The translations under genes were made by a program, and so were the position numbers. From positions 124,001 through 188,000 of the forward strand of contig JAVJUV010000089.1 in NCBI GenBank assembly GCA_040220415.1: a DNA stretch of 64,000 bases, in the 5' to 3' direction. Below the pieces are notes generated by a model. The model searched no databases. It was not told the origin of the DNA and saw only the letters and a program-made list of their open reading frames with translations. Below are positions 62,144-64,000 of the stretch, in pieces (the stretch's first letter is position 1; each line of letters opens with the position of its first letter). Source of the stretch: JAVJUV01 sp040220415. Lineage in GTDB: Bacteria > Pseudomonadota > Alphaproteobacteria > Rhodobacterales > Rhodobacteraceae.

Positions 62144-62535
62144 GCAAGGAACGCCTCGTCCACCTCGACGCCGAGACCGGTCACCAGCCCGTTCGTCTGC
62201 ATCGCCATTCCGATCACCGCCATCAAGTCGCCGTGCTGTTCGGGCGTCATGCCCTTGGCTTTTGCCGCCGCCGTATGGGAATGGACGCAGTATGCGCAGC
62301 CGTTCGCCACCGAGACCGCGACATAGATCATCTCTTTCACCAGCGGATCCAGCTCACCCGGCCCCATGACCACTTTCAGCCGGTCCCAGGTGGCACGCAG
62401 AAGTGCGGGGTCATGGGCCAGCGCGCGCCAGAAGTTGTTGACGTAGTCGGTGTTCCGCGCGGTCCGGATCTCGTCGAAGACGGCCCGCGCTTCGGGGGCC
62501 GCCTCCTCGTCCGACAGAAGGGAAAGGGTGCCCAT
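62140..62535 (-). CDS. AhpD-like carboxymuconolactone decarboxylase-family protein
   Basis: A 131-residue protein of the AhpD/CMD fold with the redox motif GCAYCVHSHTAAA (C80, C83, H87) and the upstream acid E68 in VKEMIYVAVSVA. It is therefore a probable peroxidase-type or thiol redox protein, unlike the pcaC at 16580, which lacks the cysteine pair. The ATG at 62535 overlaps the ureB stop by one base (TGATG). Its role within a urease operon is unknown. Confidence 0.8.
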   Translation of the reverse strand: MGTLSLLSDEEAAPEARAVFDEIRTARNTDYVNNFWRALAHDPALLRATWDRLKVVMGPGELDPLVKEMIYVAVSVANGCAYCVHSHTAAAKAKGMTPEQHGDLMAVIGMAMQTNGLVTGLGVEVDEAFLA

Positions 62536-62840
62536 CAGAGTGCTCCCATGACCTTCTGGTTGAAGCCGAAGATCCGCCGCGCGCCCGAGAACGGGATCAG
62601 GTCGACCTCGCGCGACTGGCCCGGCTCGAACCGCACGGCCGTGCCCGCGGCGATGTCCAGCCGCATGCCGCGCGCCGCGTCCCGGTCGAAATCGAGAGCG
62701 CTGTTGGCCTCGGCGAAGTGATAGTGGCTTCCGACCTGAACCGGCCGGTCGCCGGTATTGGCCACCATCAGCACCACCGCCGCGCGGTCCGCGTTCAGCG
62801 CGATGTCGCCCGGCGCCGGGAATATCTCGCCGGGGATCAT
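62535..62840 (-). CDS. ureB: Urease beta subunit
   Basis: A 101-residue urease beta subunit: MIPGEIFPAPGDIALN, then VQVGSHYHFAEANSALDFDR, then RRIFGFNQ at the end. It packs against UreA and UreC. The ATG at 62840 overlaps the stop of the small membrane protein gene. Confidence 0.95.
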   Translation of the reverse strand: MIPGEIFPAPGDIALNADRAAVVLMVANTGDRPVQVGSHYHFAEANSALDFDRDAARGMRLDIAAGTAVRFEPGQSREVDLIPFSGARRIFGFNQKVMGAL

Positions 62841-63004
62841 TTCCGCACCGCGACGCGGGCACGAAGACTTGCCACGGCGCCGGCCAGCGCGATCAGGCCC
62901 AGGCCCACCGGCAGCGCCCATTCATTGTGGGCATGCGGCAGCGACGCATCATGCGCGGCGACGGGCGTTGCGGCGAGGACGGCGAAGACGGAAATGGAAC
63001 GCAT
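62837..63004 (-). CDS. Small membrane protein in the urease operon
   Basis: A 55-residue protein with a signal-like N-terminus (MRSISVFAVLAATPVAAHDA), a short His-containing segment (SLPHAHNEW) and one membrane helix (about 31-46), ending in Arg/Lys residues. GGAGG precedes the ATG at a good distance. It lies between ureA and ureB. The His-rich periplasmic loop could bind nickel, which is speculation. Confidence 0.65.
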   Translation of the reverse strand: MRSISVFAVLAATPVAAHDASLPHAHNEWALPVGLGLIALAGAVASLRARVAVRK

Positions 63005-63015
63005 GGCGATACCTC

Positions 63016-63318
63016 CTATCGGATCGGGTTGTGAACGGTGACAAGCTTGGTGCCGTCGGGAAAAGTCGCCTCGACCTGCACCTCGTGGATCATCTCGGGG
63101 ACGCCTTCCATGCATTGCGCGCGCGTGATGACCTCGGCGCCCGCCTCCATCATGTCGGCTACCGAGCGTCCGTCGCGCGCGCCCTCGACCACCGCGTCGG
63201 TGATCAGGGCGATCGCTTCGGGGTGATTCAGCTTCACGCCGCGGGCCAGGCGCTTGCGCGCCACCTCGGCGGCCATCGCGACCAGAAGCTTGTCTCTCTC
63301 GCGGGGGGTCAGTTGCAT
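63016..63318 (-). CDS. ureA: Urease gamma subunit
   Basis: A 100-residue urease gamma subunit with LTPRERDKLLVAMAAEVARK, LNHPEAIALITDAVVEGARD and VQVEATFPDGTKLVTVHNPI at the end, all highly typical. Directly follows ureD after four bases. Confidence 0.96.
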   Translation of the reverse strand: MQLTPRERDKLLVAMAAEVARKRLARGVKLNHPEAIALITDAVVEGARDGRSVADMMEAGAEVITRAQCMEGVPEMIHEVQVEATFPDGTKLVTVHNPIR

Positions 63319-63322
63319 ATCG

Positions 63323-64000
63323 TCAAAGTCTCCAGGACGTGGGCAGGGTATTTCCGGTCAGAAGGTCGAGAACGGGCAAGAGCGCACGGCGCAGCGCAAA
63401 GCCGTCCGGCGCCAGGCACCGAAGCGCCAGCACGTCGCCGGCCAGCAGGCTGGCGCCGCCCGACAGGGGCAGGGCGTCGCGGACGGCCCCCAGATGCGCG
63501 CCGGCATCGGGGGCGACGTAGAGAAGGCTGGCCATCGCGCCCGCGCCGCCGCCGGTGACGGGCGCGGCCAGCGCGCGGGCCAGATCGCCCGTCAGCGTCA
63601 TGCCGTCGCGGTAGAGCGGCCGGCCCTCGCGGCTGACCTCGATCCGGTCGCGAAACGTCACATCCGTCAGCGCCTCGCCCATCGCGCGGCGTCCGAAGAT
63701 CACCGGCTCGACCATCAGCAACCGGGCGTCCGCCGCCAGGCCGACCTCCAGCCGGCGCTCCAGCGCCGCGCCCTGGAACAGGATCAGCTCCTGCGGCAGC
63801 CAGTCCAGACGGGCGCCCGCTTCTACCGTCAGCCGGGTGAAGACGCGCCCGGTCTCGCCCGGCTGGGCGCGGTAGGCGCGCTCGGCGGCCTGCGTCGTTA
63901 TCGTCAGGCGGCTGCCCGCGCCGGCCCGTGCCTCCAGCCGGAACCGGTCGCCACCCGTGACGCCGCCCGCGGTGTTGATCCAGATCGCCTCCAGCTGCGG
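63323..64000 (-). CDS. ureD: Urease accessory protein UreD, 5' end beyond the window
   Basis: About 225 C-terminal residues of UreD/UreH: NTAGGVTGGDRFRLEARAG, then TTQAAERAYRAQPGETG, then LDWLPQELILFQGA and LLMVEPVIFGRRAMGE. It is a urease assembly protein that binds apo-urease before UreF and UreG. The right edge of the window cuts off the N-terminal part, so start and promoter are not visible. Confidence 0.93.
   Translation of the reverse strand, partial: PQLEAIWINTAGGVTGGDRFRLEARAGAGSRLTITTQAAERAYRAQPGETGRVFTRLTVEAGARLDWLPQELILFQGAALERRLEVGLAADARLLMVEPVIFGRRAMGEALTDVTFRDRIEVSREGRPLYRDGMTLTGDLARALAAPVTGGGAGAMASLLYVAPDAGAHLGAVRDALPLSGGASLLAGDVLALRCLAPDGFALRRALLPVLDLLTGNTLPTSWRL

Overview
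The window is GC-rich, tightly packed DNA that looks like the chromosome of an alphaproteobacterium of the order Rhodobacterales (Roseobacter/Rhodobacter relatives). Supporting signs are a SAM/SAH-type riboswitch directly upstream of metK, the phylum-typical pca/pob, urease and De Ley-Doudoroff galactose gene sets, and the many ATGA and TGATG start-stop overlaps. No tRNA, rRNA, CRISPR array, insertion sequence or phage gene was seen.

Layout. (1) 1-8.25 kb: surface polysaccharide locus with a DUF707 protein, a large two-domain glycosyltransferase, an initiating sugar transferase, a family-2 glycosyltransferase, and the KpsM/KpsE/KpsT ABC export set arranged divergently. (2) 8.25-9.96 kb: an acid-sugar dehydratase-like enolase-superfamily gene divergent from a GNAT acetyltransferase. 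(3) 9.97-18.9 kb, minus strand: a long aromatic catabolic run, pobA-pcaD-pcaC-pcaH-pcaG-alpha/beta hydrolase-BKACE-pcaB-MFS transporter-alcohol dehydrogenase, taking 4-hydroxybenzoate through protocatechuate to 3-oxoadipate. A BKACE beta-keto-acid cleavage enzyme is present where pcaIJ/pcaF would be expected. (4) 19.0-23.9 kb: mixed small metabolic genes (lipoprotein, GNAT, PLP lyase, hydrolase, haloacid dehalogenase, VOC protein, FKBP). (5) 24.0-34.7 kb: a lipid A/LPS core-like locus (LpxL-type acyltransferase, two methyltransferases, two GT25 and two GT4 enzymes, Kdo transferase, and a large GT-A protein with an unknown partner). (6) 34.7-39.8 kb, minus strand: a galactoside pathway of GH42 beta-galactosidase, SMP-30 lactonase, dgoA, dgoK and an SDR sugar dehydrogenase. 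(7) 40.0-44.1 kb: ybeY, a corC/hlyC gene interrupted by an in-frame amber codon, lnt, and the riboswitch with metK. (8) 44.2-49.9 kb: a membrane-anchored protein with a MACPF-like motif, a LuxR-type response regulator, a small periplasmic molybdopterin-domain-like protein and a hybrid histidine kinase. (9) 50.0-56.9 kb: cmk, aldo/keto reductase, a 59-residue small protein, rpsA with a good promoter, leader stem-loop and terminator, a TetR regulator, a methyltransferase and gnd. (10) 57.0-64.0 kb, minus strand: purine nucleoside phosphorylase and a urease operon (ureD at the window edge, then A, B, C, E, F, G) that carries four extra genes: a small membrane protein, an AhpD-like protein, an SRPBCC protein and a DUF1127 protein.

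Most notable points: the amber codon in the corC-like gene, the BKACE replacement idea for the lower beta-ketoadipate pathway, the SAM/SAH riboswitch, the MACPF-like protein beside a two-component system, and the urease operon with its extra genes and an insertion in UreC. All assignments come from reading the sequence; no database search was run.
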